Of a stretch of DNA of 64,000 bases, positions 1-8,122 are shown piece by piece (positions within the stretch are counted from its first letter, which is position 1; each line of letters begins with the position of its first letter). The stretch is from Vulcanimicrobiota bacterium (GTDB lineage Bacteria > Vulcanimicrobiota > Vulcanimicrobiia > Vulcanimicrobiales > Vulcanimicrobiaceae). The stretch covers positions 62,001 to 126,000 of the forward strand of contig DAHUZB010000024.1 of NCBI GenBank assembly GCA_027306785.1, given 5' to 3'. The translations under genes were made by a program, and so were the position numbers. The notes beneath the pieces are model-generated. The model made no database searches and was not told the origin of the DNA. It worked only from the letters and a program-made list of their open reading frames with translations.

Positions 1-204
1 TTTCGCGTCTACGAGTTCTGGCATCACGAGCTCGTGATGGCGAATATGCAGAAGGACCCGGTACGCGTCGAACGCTTGCTGCCGTACTTCACCGAGTACC
101 GCAAGACGTGGGCGCAGGCCGTCTCGCAATTCAAGGCGATGAAGAGCGCGCCGCAGCCCGCGCAGCCGGGCGCGAGCGGATCGTCGTTCGCCGCCGTTGG
201 CTGA
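1..204 (+). CDS. fliS: Flagellar export chaperone FliS, C-terminal part
   Basis: The gene begins before the window; 67 residues remain. The visible part is a helical stretch with the spacing of the FliS C-terminus (VYEFWHHELVMANMQKDP, then a helix ending in TWAQAV), followed by a short Ala/Pro/Ser-rich tail. FliS binds the C-terminus of flagellin in the cytoplasm and keeps it unpolymerised before export. The stop lies 8 bases inside the next gene, so the two are probably translationally coupled, as usual for fliS-fliT/flgN pairs. The identification rests on the C-terminal half only, so it is likely but not certain. Confidence 0.6.
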   Translation, partial: FRVYEFWHHELVMANMQKDPVRVERLLPYFTEYRKTWAQAVSQFKAMKSAPQPAQPGASGSSFAAVG

Positions 205-595
205 TTCGGCCCGCGCGGCGCTCGAGGCGGTCGCGCGCGAGATCAACGGCTTGGAATCGCTCTGCATCGAGATCGACGCGGCGGTGACGGCGCGTGATTG
301 GGGACGCTTGGAACGGGCGCTCGCCGATTCGGCCGCGACGATGCAGGCGCTCGAGGGCGCGATGGCCGCCGCCGTGCCCTATCGTGACGAGCAGTTCGAC
401 CGCGCGGCGTACGCGCGGCTGCAGCAGATCTACACCTATCGGCAAGAGCGCCTCGACGCGCTGCAGCAGTACCACGACGAGGTCGGCGAACGACTGCGCG
501 CGCTCTCCCGTTGGAAGAGCTATGCGCGCTCCCTCGGCACGCCGCGTGATTTCGTGTCACGCCAGCAGCCGGGCGCGATCGACGGCCTGCGTTAG
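197..595 (+). CDS. Putative FliT/FlgN-like flagellar chaperone
   Basis: A protein of 132 residues that is nearly all alpha-helical and rich in Ala, Arg, Glu and Gln, with no signal peptide or membrane segment. It starts at a TTG that overlaps the end of the fliS-like gene by 8 bases. Size, helical character and position directly after fliS fit the FliT or FlgN class of small export chaperones, which bind filament-cap or hook-junction proteins. Sequence motifs of these families are weak, so the call depends mainly on context. The gene converges on the next one, and the two stops overlap by 4 bases. Confidence 0.4.
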   Translation: MADSARAALEAVAREINGLESLCIEIDAAVTARDWGRLERALADSAATMQALEGAMAAAVPYRDEQFDRAAYARLQQIYTYRQERLDALQQYHDEVGERLRALSRWKSYARSLGTPRDFVSRQQPGAIDGLR

Positions 596-1359
596 CGCTC
601 GGGTCGAACGTAGGTGATCGAGGCGCGCTGATGCGTCTCGACCGCGGCGGGAAGCGGCGCATACGGGATCAGCGCGGGTCGTCCCTCGCGGAGCACGGCG
701 ATGCGCTCGCGATTCGTTTCATCGAGCGGTTCCCACTGCAGCGGGTGTATGATGCCGCTTGCACGATCGTAGTGTCCGCAGCGCACGCCCGCGTGCAGCA
801 CGACGCTCCATCCCGCCGCGCGTACCCGGCCGCAGAAGCGATAATCCTCATTGCAAATGCGCACCCGCGCGGGCTCGCGTTCGATGTAGACATCGGCGGG
901 AAAGTACGGTGCGTCGAGCGCGCGTAGCGCCGCGGTGCGCATCGCGACGCAGCCGAATCCGACACCGTCCACGTGCACCGGCTCGTTCGCGAAGGCCGGA
1001 ATGCTCGCGGTCGTCGTATTCTCGTCGTTCCAACGCGTGACGGCCATCGGCCGGAAGCCGTCGCGTGAATAGTAGAGCGCGCCCGCAACCGCGCAGCGTT
1101 CGTCCGCGGCGAGCAGCTCGAGTAGCGCGGAGAGGGCGTCCGGCGGCAGCACCATATCGTCGTCGCACATGACGAGCGCGTCCGCTCCGAGTTCGAGTGC
1201 ACGATCGGCGATAAGCTCGCGTTGCGCGGGAACGTAATTCCCGGTCACGAGGTAGCGATCGAACGCGGTCACGCGATCGGGAAGACGCAGGGTCGCCAGG
1301 CTCGTGAGAAACGGCTGCGCGGGCGCGCCGCCGGTGGGGATGCCGAGCAGCACGCGCAT
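592..1359 (-). CDS. GT-A type glycosyltransferase-like protein
   Basis: A protein of 255 residues that begins with a beta-strand (MRVLLGIPTGG) typical of a nucleotide-sugar binding fold. An acidic metal-binding motif, CDDDMVLPPDAL, lies at about residues 65-76, where family 2-type glycosyltransferases carry their DxD. A second conserved-looking patch, ICNEDYRFCGRVRAAGW, matches the acceptor or catalytic ED region of such enzymes. No membrane segment is visible, so it is presumably cytosolic. It is the last gene of a leftward unit with the 498-residue protein (11-base gap) and the ExeA-like ATPase. Next to flagellar genes, glycosylation of a surface appendage is possible but is inference. Confidence 0.6.
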   Translation of the reverse strand: MRVLLGIPTGGAPAQPFLTSLATLRLPDRVTAFDRYLVTGNYVPAQRELIADRALELGADALVMCDDDMVLPPDALSALLELLAADERCAVAGALYYSRDGFRPMAVTRWNDENTTTASIPAFANEPVHVDGVGFGCVAMRTAALRALDAPYFPADVYIEREPARVRICNEDYRFCGRVRAAGWSVVLHAGVRCGHYDRASGIIHPLQWEPLDETNRERIAVLREGRPALIPYAPLPAAVETHQRASITYVRPER

Positions 1360-1370
1360 CGTCGTGGTCG

Positions 1371-2867
1371 TTACGCGAAGGCCGCGCCGAGCGCCGCGAG
1401 CAGCGCTCGCGCCGCCGCGTCGAGCGACGGCTCGTTTTGAAAGAGCACGCCGGTCGTGCGATCGATGCGCAGGCGGACGAAGAGCTTCTGCAGCGTCGTC
1501 ATCGAGCTCTGCGCATAGACGCGCAGCGCGTTTTCGAGGGCGGCGCGTGCGGCATCGTTCGCCCGCGATGCAACCACCCGCTGCGCCTGGAGTGCGAGCG
1601 TGAGCTGGCGCGCTTTTACGAAATCCCAGCGCTCGCGCTCTTCGGCGATCTTCGCGAGCACCGCCCGCGTCGGCTCTTCGAGTTCGGTCGCGAGCAGCAG
1701 CGCATCCTCGATCGGGGCGGGTTCGAGGAACGGTGCGGGACCGATGCGGTCGAGTGCGGCGAGCAGCTCGCCCGCGTATTCGCCGATCGGCTCCTTTTTG
1801 CCGAGCCGCTCGTGAAGCTGCGCGCGGTGGAGAATTTGCGATTGGGCGGCCAGGTGTGCCTTGAGCGCGAGCGGATCGCCGCCGTCGGCCGGGGTCGCGC
1901 AGGCGAGTGCGCTTGCGAAGATGCAGTGGGAGAGTACCGTCGGCGCTTTGGAGCCGTTGAAGACGCGCTCGAAGAAGGCGAGCGTCGCCCGATCGAAACG
2001 CCCGTAGAGCACGACGGCCTCGCGCACCGGTTCGGGTTCGGGCTCGGGCTCGATCTCCGCCTCCGCCGCGAGCTCAGGCTCGCGCGCGGGCTCCGGTTCC
2101 ACGAGCGGGGGAACCGCCCGCTCCGCGCGCGGCGGAACGGCGGATGAGAGCGCGGCGTCGGCGGCTTCGAAGACCAGCTCTTCCTCGGCATCGAGCTCGT
2201 AGATCGGTCGATCGTCCTCGACCGGGAGCGCATCGACCGGGATTTCGACCGGAATCAGGGGCTTCGCCGCATAGAGCGCCGGATCGACGCGTTCAAGCTC
2301 GGCCGCGAAGGCGGCGAGCGGCGCATCTTTGCGCGCGACCGCAATCGCCCGCGCGCCGACCACCGCGGCGCCGCCGCTGCGGATCGCGGGGCTGATGAGC
2401 AGCGGGTGGGTTCCGAGGCGCACGCCGAGTTTCCAGACGAACGTTCGCCGCGCACCGGCCGGTATCTCGCCGAGCGCGAGGCCGGCGCCGAAGAAGCGCT
2501 CTGCAGCCTCTTCGCCGCCGTCTCTGCCGTCCATCAGGAACGTCCCCGGCCGATAGGTCGCGCCGCCCGGCACGGGCACTGCGGCAATCACGGCCGCGGC
2601 GGCGGCGGCTCCGTCGTTCGCGATGCTCAGGCTCAGCGTCACGACGGCGCCGGGGATCACCCCCGTCGCGGGTGCGGCGACGGTTTCCACGTTGAGGACC
2701 GCGCCGCGCGCTGCGGGTGCCGGTTCGGGGTCGTTCGTGATTCCCGCGTCGGTCACGCTGCGCGTCTGCCAGGCGGTCGGCGTCGGCGGGGCAAGGCCGA
2801 GCGCCGCGCGCTGCAGCTCCAGGAGCCGCATGTCCGCGCTGAGTTCGAAATCCGGATCCAGATTCAT
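1371..2867 (-). CDS. Unrecognised protein with DUF11-like domain and Pro/Glu linker
   Basis: A protein of 498 residues, not recognised as a whole. Residues about 55-185 look like a beta-sandwich of the DUF11/conserved-repeat kind (VVTLSLSIANDG, then an AAVPVPGGATYRPG-type segment). Residues about 245-285 are a low-complexity Pro/Glu linker (repeated EPEPEP). The last 210 residues are helical and Ala/Leu/Arg-rich. No signal peptide is visible at the N-terminus. It shares one base with the stop of the upstream ExeA-like ATPase, so the two are translationally coupled and probably act together. Function unknown. Confidence 0.6.
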   Translation of the reverse strand: MNLDPDFELSADMRLLELQRAALGLAPPTPTAWQTRSVTDAGITNDPEPAPAARGAVLNVETVAAPATGVIPGAVVTLSLSIANDGAAAAAAVIAAVPVPGGATYRPGTFLMDGRDGGEEAAERFFGAGLALGEIPAGARRTFVWKLGVRLGTHPLLISPAIRSGGAAVVGARAIAVARKDAPLAAFAAELERVDPALYAAKPLIPVEIPVDALPVEDDRPIYELDAEEELVFEAADAALSSAVPPRAERAVPPLVEPEPAREPELAAEAEIEPEPEPEPVREAVVLYGRFDRATLAFFERVFNGSKAPTVLSHCIFASALACATPADGGDPLALKAHLAAQSQILHRAQLHERLGKKEPIGEYAGELLAALDRIGPAPFLEPAPIEDALLLATELEEPTRAVLAKIAEERERWDFVKARQLTLALQAQRVVASRANDAARAALENALRVYAQSSMTTLQKLFVRLRIDRTTGVLFQNEPSLDAAARALLAALGAAFA

Positions 2868-3805
2868 CAGGCGCGGCGCGCGAAGAGGCGCGAGAGAAAA
2901 CCGCGCGGCCGCTCGGGTTCGGCGATCGGGGCCGCGGCGGCGGGCGTCGGCGCCACGCTCTCGATGACGGCCGGGCGCGGCTTGACGACGATGCCGCGCG
3001 CGAGCATGGCGCTGCGGATGTGATCCTCGTTGACGAGCGTGCTCGCACGATCGGCGGCCTCTTGCAGCGCATGGTGCGCGAGCATCGTGAGGCGCCGCGG
3101 CACGCCGCCCGAGGCGTCGGCGAGCAGCGCGCGCGCATCATTCGTGAAGAGCTGCGTGCCCGGCGCCAACCCGGCTTTGGTGAGCCGGTAGTCGAGAATC
3201 GCGAGCTGCGTCGGCCCGTCGAGCAGATCGAGGCGAATCCAGCCGTCGACGCGATCGGCGAGATTGCCGCGCGCGTTAATGCGCGCTTCGAGCTCGCTCT
3301 GTCCGAAGAGCAGGATGTTCAACAGCTTACGCTGCGGCACATGATAATTGAGCAGCAGGCGCAGCGCTTCGAGATTCTCGTCGCTGAGATTCTGCGCTTC
3401 GTCGATGATGAGCACCAGCGTGCGCTTTTCGAGCACGGCGGTCTCGAAGAAGAAGTTCTTCAGCGCGTTTTTGAGCGCGGCGCTCGAACGAGCGGGGAGC
3501 GCGAGTCCGAAGACGCGGCCGACCGCGATCAAAAACTCCACCTCGGTTGCGAAGGTGGGGTCGAGAATCTTGCCCATCACGATGCGGTCGTCGGCCAGCA
3601 GATCGGCCTCGAGCGCGCCGCTCAAGCTGGTCTTGCCGGTGCCCGGATCGCCGAGCACGACGGTCAGCCCGCGCGACGCGTCGACCGAATCGAAGAGCCG
3701 TTCCTTGGCTTTGCGGAGCGCGCCCAGCTCGCAATAGAAAAACGGATCCGCCGTATCGAGAAACGGATCGCGTTCGAGACCGAAGAAACGGTAATACCTC
3801 GCCAT
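2867..3805 (-). CDS. ExeA/GspA-like AAA ATPase
   Basis: A protein of 312 residues starting with the YYRFFGLERDPF signature typical of ExeA-type ATPases. The Walker A motif GDPGTGKTS is at residues 52-60 and the Walker B motif VLIIDEAQNL at about 131-140. A LLFGQSEL sensor segment follows. The C-terminal 45 residues are Pro/Ala-rich and end in a basic RLFARRA tail. ExeA-type proteins use ATP to help assemble secretion or pilus machinery at the cell wall, but the same fold also serves in transposition. No transposase or secretin is nearby. The coupled downstream gene suggests a dedicated partner. Confidence 0.75.
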   Translation of the reverse strand: MARYYRFFGLERDPFLDTADPFFYCELGALRKAKERLFDSVDASRGLTVVLGDPGTGKTSLSGALEADLLADDRIVMGKILDPTFATEVEFLIAVGRVFGLALPARSSAALKNALKNFFFETAVLEKRTLVLIIDEAQNLSDENLEALRLLLNYHVPQRKLLNILLFGQSELEARINARGNLADRVDGWIRLDLLDGPTQLAILDYRLTKAGLAPGTQLFTNDARALLADASGGVPRRLTMLAHHALQEAADRASTLVNEDHIRSAMLARGIVVKPRPAVIESVAPTPAAAAPIAEPERPRGFLSRLFARRA

Positions 3806-3840
3806 CTAGGTGCTTTGAGTTTGACTCGTGCGGTCAAAGC

Positions 3841-4653
3841 TCATTGTGCCGCACGTAAGGCAATCGCATCGAGCAGCCTCTGCACGTCGCCGTCCGGGAA
3901 CTCGACCCCGATTGGACGCTCCTCAACGGGCGCGTGAAAGTCGGTGCCGCCCGTGGTGAGAAGCCCGTGAACCGACGCAAGCGAGCGCAAATGCAACCGA
4001 TAGGCGGCGTCGGCGGTCGGGTGCTCGACCTCGATCCCGTCGACGCCGAGTGCGATCAGTTCGTGCAGGTGCTCCTGCGAACGCAGCCGCGCCGGATGTG
4101 CGACGATGCTAACGCCGCCGGAGGCCCGGATTGCGGCGATCGCCTCCGCCGCGGTGAGGCGCGCGAGCGCCACATACGAGCTGCCCTCGTCGGCGAGGTA
4201 CCGATCGAAGGCCTCTTGCACGCTCGCGACGACGCCTCGCGCAACGAGAGCTCGCGCGAGATGCGGGCGGCCCAGGCTCGCTCCCGGCGCCGCCTGCGCG
4301 CGGACGTCCCCCATGCTCACCGCCACGCCCTGCGCGCGCATGGCCCCGACCATTGCCTCCATGCGTGCGCCACGCGCTTCGCGCTGTGCGGCGAGCGCTC
4401 GCAACAGCGGTGTCTCCGTGTCGCAGATGCCGTAGGCCAGGAGGTGCACGGTGTGGCCGCCGTGGTGCGAATCGACCTCCAAGCCGGGGAGCACGCGCGT
4501 GCCGGGCAGCTCCGGGAGCGGATAGGCGGCGAGCGTGTCGTGATCGGAGATGCAAAAGAGATCGAGCGCGCGCGCGCGGACCTCGTCGAGCAGGCGCTCG
4601 ACGCTCCAGACGCCGTCGGAGCGATCGGTGTGCAGGTGGAGATCGATCAGCAC
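3841..4653 (-). CDS. PHP-domain phosphoesterase (YciV/RNase AM family)
   Basis: A protein of 270 residues with the metal-binding motifs of the PHP superfamily in order: LHLHTDRSDG at residues 5-14, ISDHDT near 36, GLEVDS near 58, IVAHPAR near 185 and GTDFH near 237. Family members of this length hydrolyse phosphate esters, for example 3',5'-nucleoside bisphosphates or RNA 5' ends, using two or three divalent metals in the cytosol. Hydrolysis of 3'-phosphoadenosine 5'-phosphate would fit the divergent sulfate-activation genes 43 bases away, but this link is inference. A separate 35-base gap follows before the ATPase gene. Confidence 0.8.
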   Translation of the reverse strand: MLIDLHLHTDRSDGVWSVERLLDEVRARALDLFCISDHDTLAAYPLPELPGTRVLPGLEVDSHHGGHTVHLLAYGICDTETPLLRALAAQREARGARMEAMVGAMRAQGVAVSMGDVRAQAAPGASLGRPHLARALVARGVVASVQEAFDRYLADEGSSYVALARLTAAEAIAAIRASGGVSIVAHPARLRSQEHLHELIALGVDGIEVEHPTADAAYRLHLRSLASVHGLLTTGGTDFHAPVEERPIGVEFPDGDVQRLLDAIALRAAQ

Positions 4654-4696
4654 GTTCTCTAAGCTATCGGATGATGATGCCGATTCATTAAACGGT

Positions 4697-5506
4697 ATGG
4701 AGCGCTCCGCGTCGGCTTACCTCGACGAACTCGAGTCGCGCACGATATTCATCCTGCGCGAGGCCTTTTCGTGCGTGACGCCGCTTGCGATGCTGTGGTC
4801 GATCGGCAAAGATTCCACGGCACTGCTCTGGATGGTGCGCAAAGCGTTTCTCGGCGAGGTGCCCTTTCCGGTCGTGCTGCTCGATACCGGAATGGAGTTT
4901 CCGGAGGTCTATGCCTTTCGCGACCGCCTCGTGCGCGAGTGGCACCTGCCGGTCGCAAACGAGCTTTGCCCGCCCGAGAGCAGCGTGGATCAAACCCTGC
5001 CCGCCGCCGCGCGCCACGCGGCGCGCAAAACCGCGGGGCTGCGCGCGCTGATCGAGCGCGAAGGCTATCGCGGGATCATTCTCGGTATCCGACGCGACGA
5101 GCAGGCGATCCGCGCCAAAGAGCGCGTCTTCAGTCCGCGCAACGCCGACGGATCGTGGGATCCGCGCTCGCAGCCGCCCGAGCTCTGGGACTATTTCCCG
5201 TATGAGGTGCCGGACGGCGCGCACGTGCGTATCCATCCGCTGCTGCATTGGACGGAACTCGACATCTGGCGCTATACGATGCGCGAGGGGATTCCGTACG
5301 TGCCGCTCTACCTCGCACGCAACGGCAAGCGTTACCGCTCGCTCGGCGAGAGTAATATCACCTTCCCGATTGCAAGCGCTGCCGAGACGCTCGAGCAGAT
5401 CGTCGCCGAGCTCGAATCGACGCGCGAACCCGAACGGGCGGGCCGCGCGATGGATCGCGAGACGGAAGACGCCTTCGAACGTCTGCGCACCTCGGGGTAC
5501 ATGTGA
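4697..5506 (+). CDS. cysD: Sulfate adenylyltransferase subunit 2
   Basis: A protein of 269 residues. CysD transfers AMP from ATP to sulfate, making adenosine 5'-phosphosulfate (APS), with the GTPase subunit CysN. The PP-loop is at residues 35-41 (SIGKDST; the usual form is SGGKDS), followed by the family's GMEFPEVYAFRD and GIRRDEQ segments. I chose the ATG at 4697 because it gives the normal N-terminus (a short helix and then the REAF segment); the open frame continues upstream across the divergent PHP gene and is not credible there. The stop overlaps the GTG of cysNC by 4 bases. Confidence 0.9.
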   Translation: MERSASAYLDELESRTIFILREAFSCVTPLAMLWSIGKDSTALLWMVRKAFLGEVPFPVVLLDTGMEFPEVYAFRDRLVREWHLPVANELCPPESSVDQTLPAAARHAARKTAGLRALIEREGYRGIILGIRRDEQAIRAKERVFSPRNADGSWDPRSQPPELWDYFPYEVPDGAHVRIHPLLHWTELDIWRYTMREGIPYVPLYLARNGKRYRSLGESNITFPIASAAETLEQIVAELESTREPERAGRAMDRETEDAFERLRTSGYM

Positions 5507-7350
5507 AGCAGCGTCGCATCGTGATGGTCGGCGACGTCGACGCGGGCAAGTCGACGATCCTCGGCCGCCTGCTCGTCGATATCGGTCAGGTGACGCCGGA
5601 TCGCCTCGCCGAGCTCGAAACCTCGAGCGCCAAGCGCGGCGTGCCGATCGAGTACTCGTTTTTGCTCGATGCGTTTCAGGTGGAGCGCGATCAGGCGATC
5701 ACGCTCGATATCTCGCGCGTGTGGGTGCGAACGCCCGATGCGGAGTTCGTCTTCGTCGATGCCCCGGGTCATCGCGAACTGATTCGCAATTTGCTCAGCG
5801 GCGCATCCGAGGTCGACGCGCCGGTGATGGTGGTGGCCGCCGACGAAGGGATCACGCTGCAGACGCGCCGCCAGGCGCTCTTTCTGCAGTGGTTCGGATT
5901 TCGCGAGATTCTGGTCGCGATCAACAAACTCGATCTCGCGCACGATCCGCGCGCCGCGTTCGAGCAGCGCGCGGCCGAGGTACGGGCGTTTCTCGCGCAG
6001 TTGGGAATCACGCCGCTCGATATCGTACCGGTCGCGGCCCGTAGCGGCGATAACGTGGTGCGGCGCGGTGCATTGACCGCCTGGTGGGATGGCCCCACGC
6101 TACTGCACGCCCTCGGCGGGATTTCGCGGCGAGAGGCTCGCGACGACGGCCCGCTGCGCTTTGTCGTGCAGGATGTCTATCGTCGCGAGAACGCGCGGTT
6201 GATCGTGGGGCGTGTGGAGAGCGGAACGCTTGCCTGCGGCGAGCCGATCGTCTTCTGGCCGCTCCAAACGGGTGCGCGCGTGACGCGTATCGTGGACTGG
6301 CCCGATGACATCGCGAGCGTGCCCGCGGGCCGCGCTGCGGCGATCGAACTCGACGCACGCGTTTTCGTCGATCGCGGCGCGGTCGCGAGCCGCGCATCCG
6401 ACGCGCCCGAGCTCGGCCACGTGGTACGAGCGCGAATCGTGTGGCTCGGCGCCGAGTCCGTGCGCGTGAGCGAGAGCCTGCGGCTGCGACTCGGAACGCG
6501 CGAGATTCCGGTGACGCTGCAGCGCATCGAAGAGATCGTGGATCCCGATACGCTCGAGCCGCGCGAGGGTGAGCGCCTCGCAAGCGGCGATGTCGCGGTC
6601 GTCACCCTCGTCGCTCGTGAAACGATCGCGGCCGATGTCGCGGTCGAAGGCTCGAGCCTCGCGCGCTTCGTGCTTGCGCGCGCGGGTGCGATCGTCGCGG
6701 GCGGCATGGTGGAAGCGGTCGTCGGTATCGCGCGCGGCGAGGGCGCGACGAACGTGGTGGCGATGACCTCGTCGGTCGATGCCGACGAACGCGCGCGCCG
6801 CAACGGTCACGGCGGCGGTGTTTTTTGGCTGACCGGATTGCCGAGCGCGGGTAAATCCACGGTCGCGATGGCGGTGCAGCGCATGCTCTTCGAGCGCGGA
6901 CGCCATGTCTACGTGCTCGACGGCGATACCCTGCGCACCACGTTGAACGTGGATCTCGGATTCAGCGACGAGGATCGCGCGGAGAACGTGCGCCGTACGG
7001 CCGCCGTCGCGGGCACCTTCGCCGACGCGGGCATGATCGTGGTCTGCGCGCTGATCTCACCGTTCGCGGCCGACCGCGCGCTCGCGCGCGCCGCCTATCC
7101 GCGCGGCTTTTACGAAATCCACGTCGCCTGCGATCTTGCGACCGCCGAGCGGCGCGATGTCAAAGGACACTACGAGCGTGCTCGCCGCGGTGAGCTCGCG
7201 CGGTTCACCGGCGTCTCATCGCCGTACGAAGTACCGGAGGCACCGGATCTGCGCATCGATACGGCGGCATCGGGCGTGGATGAGTGCGCAGCGGCGCTCT
7301 TGGAGTTTATCGAGGCGAAGGTGGTATCGGCGGCGACCGCCGCGCGATGA
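5503..7350 (+). CDS. cysNC: Bifunctional sulfate adenylyltransferase subunit 1 / APS kinase
   Basis: A fusion protein of 615 residues. The N-terminal GTPase (CysN, about 1-430) shows G1 GDVDAGKST near residue 10, DAPGHREL near 86 and INKLDL near 140, followed by two beta-barrel domains. The C-terminal APS kinase (CysC, about 435-615) has a P-loop TGLPSAGKST near 444 and the LDGDTLRTTLN motif. Together with CysD it makes APS and then 3'-phosphoadenylylsulfate. Fusion of cysN and cysC is known in several phyla. The product could feed assimilation or the sulfotransferase-like gene at 8123. The last stop overlaps the ATG of the transporter gene. Confidence 0.92.
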   Translation: MKQRRIVMVGDVDAGKSTILGRLLVDIGQVTPDRLAELETSSAKRGVPIEYSFLLDAFQVERDQAITLDISRVWVRTPDAEFVFVDAPGHRELIRNLLSGASEVDAPVMVVAADEGITLQTRRQALFLQWFGFREILVAINKLDLAHDPRAAFEQRAAEVRAFLAQLGITPLDIVPVAARSGDNVVRRGALTAWWDGPTLLHALGGISRREARDDGPLRFVVQDVYRRENARLIVGRVESGTLACGEPIVFWPLQTGARVTRIVDWPDDIASVPAGRAAAIELDARVFVDRGAVASRASDAPELGHVVRARIVWLGAESVRVSESLRLRLGTREIPVTLQRIEEIVDPDTLEPREGERLASGDVAVVTLVARETIAADVAVEGSSLARFVLARAGAIVAGGMVEAVVGIARGEGATNVVAMTSSVDADERARRNGHGGGVFWLTGLPSAGKSTVAMAVQRMLFERGRHVYVLDGDTLRTTLNVDLGFSDEDRAENVRRTAAVAGTFADAGMIVVCALISPFAADRALARAAYPRGFYEIHVACDLATAERRDVKGHYERARRGELARFTGVSSPYEVPEAPDLRIDTAASGVDECAAALLEFIEAKVVSAATAAR

Positions 7351-8105
7351 CGATCGTTCTCGTCGGCTTTGTCGTCGGCGTCTGCATCTCGTTCTCGGGC
7401 GTCGGCGCGGGTTCGCTCACGACGCCGTTGCTCGTGCTGGTGGGCGGATATGATGTCGGCACGGCAATCGGGACCGATCTGCTCTTCAGCCTCGGCACCA
7501 AGCTGACCGCGCTCGTCACGCACGCGCGGGCCAAGACGATCGACTACGCTGCGCTCGCTCGCCTCGCGCTCGGCGGCGTGCCGGGGGCGCTTGCGGGCTT
7601 GCTCGCGACCGGTTGGATGCATGCGCATCTGCCGATCACGAGCGTCGAACACGTGCTCCGCGTTGCCCTCGCGGCTGTGCTCTTCGTCGCGGCGTCGGCG
7701 ATCGCGTTCACCCGCACGCTCGTGCCTGACGGAAGCGTCGATTCATCGAGGATGCCGACCCTGCCGCTGGTCGCGACCGGATGCATCGTCGGGTCACTCG
7801 CGAGTCTCACCTCGATCGGCAGCGGCTCCCTCACGTTGCCGCTGTTGATGCTCGTGCTCTCGACCGCGCACGTGCGGCGCTTGGTCGGAACCGATGTGGC
7901 GTTTGCGGTCGTGCTGCTCGTTCCCGCGCTGCTCGGGCAGTGGCACTTCGGCAACGTGAACCCGCAGCTCGGCGGATTGTTGCTGGTCGGATCGGTTCCC
8001 GGCGTTTTGGTCGGAGCTCCGCTCGCCGCTCGGATACCCGAGCGCGCGTTTCGCGTGGTCCTTGCGCTCGTGCTCGCGGGGGTGGGCGTCGTTCTTCTGC
8101 GTTGA
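7347..8105 (+). CDS. TauE/SafE family sulfite/sulfate-type transporter
   Basis: A membrane protein of 252 residues with about eight hydrophobic segments and the twice-repeated Gly/Thr motif of the family (GVGAGSLTTPLL near 17 and SIGSGSLTLPLL in the second half; GTAIGTDLLFS and RLVGTDVAFA follow each). Family members carry sulfur-containing anions or other organic acids across the inner membrane. The ATG at 7347 overlaps the cysNC stop, so co-expression with sulfate activation is clear, and uptake of sulfate or export of sulfite is the natural reading. Substrate and direction cannot be settled from sequence. Confidence 0.82.
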   Translation: MTIVLVGFVVGVCISFSGVGAGSLTTPLLVLVGGYDVGTAIGTDLLFSLGTKLTALVTHARAKTIDYAALARLALGGVPGALAGLLATGWMHAHLPITSVEHVLRVALAAVLFVAASAIAFTRTLVPDGSVDSSRMPTLPLVATGCIVGSLASLTSIGSGSLTLPLLMLVLSTAHVRRLVGTDVAFAVVLLVPALLGQWHFGNVNPQLGGLLLVGSVPGVLVGAPLAARIPERAFRVVLALVLAGVGVVLLR

Positions 8106-8122
8106 CGCGAGTTTGCGCTCGG

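Noticed and set aside
3806-3840. A terminator between the PHP gene and the ATPase gene
   Set aside because: Seven-base inverted arms (GCTTTGA/TCAAAGC) exist, but the loop is long and no T-run follows on either strand.
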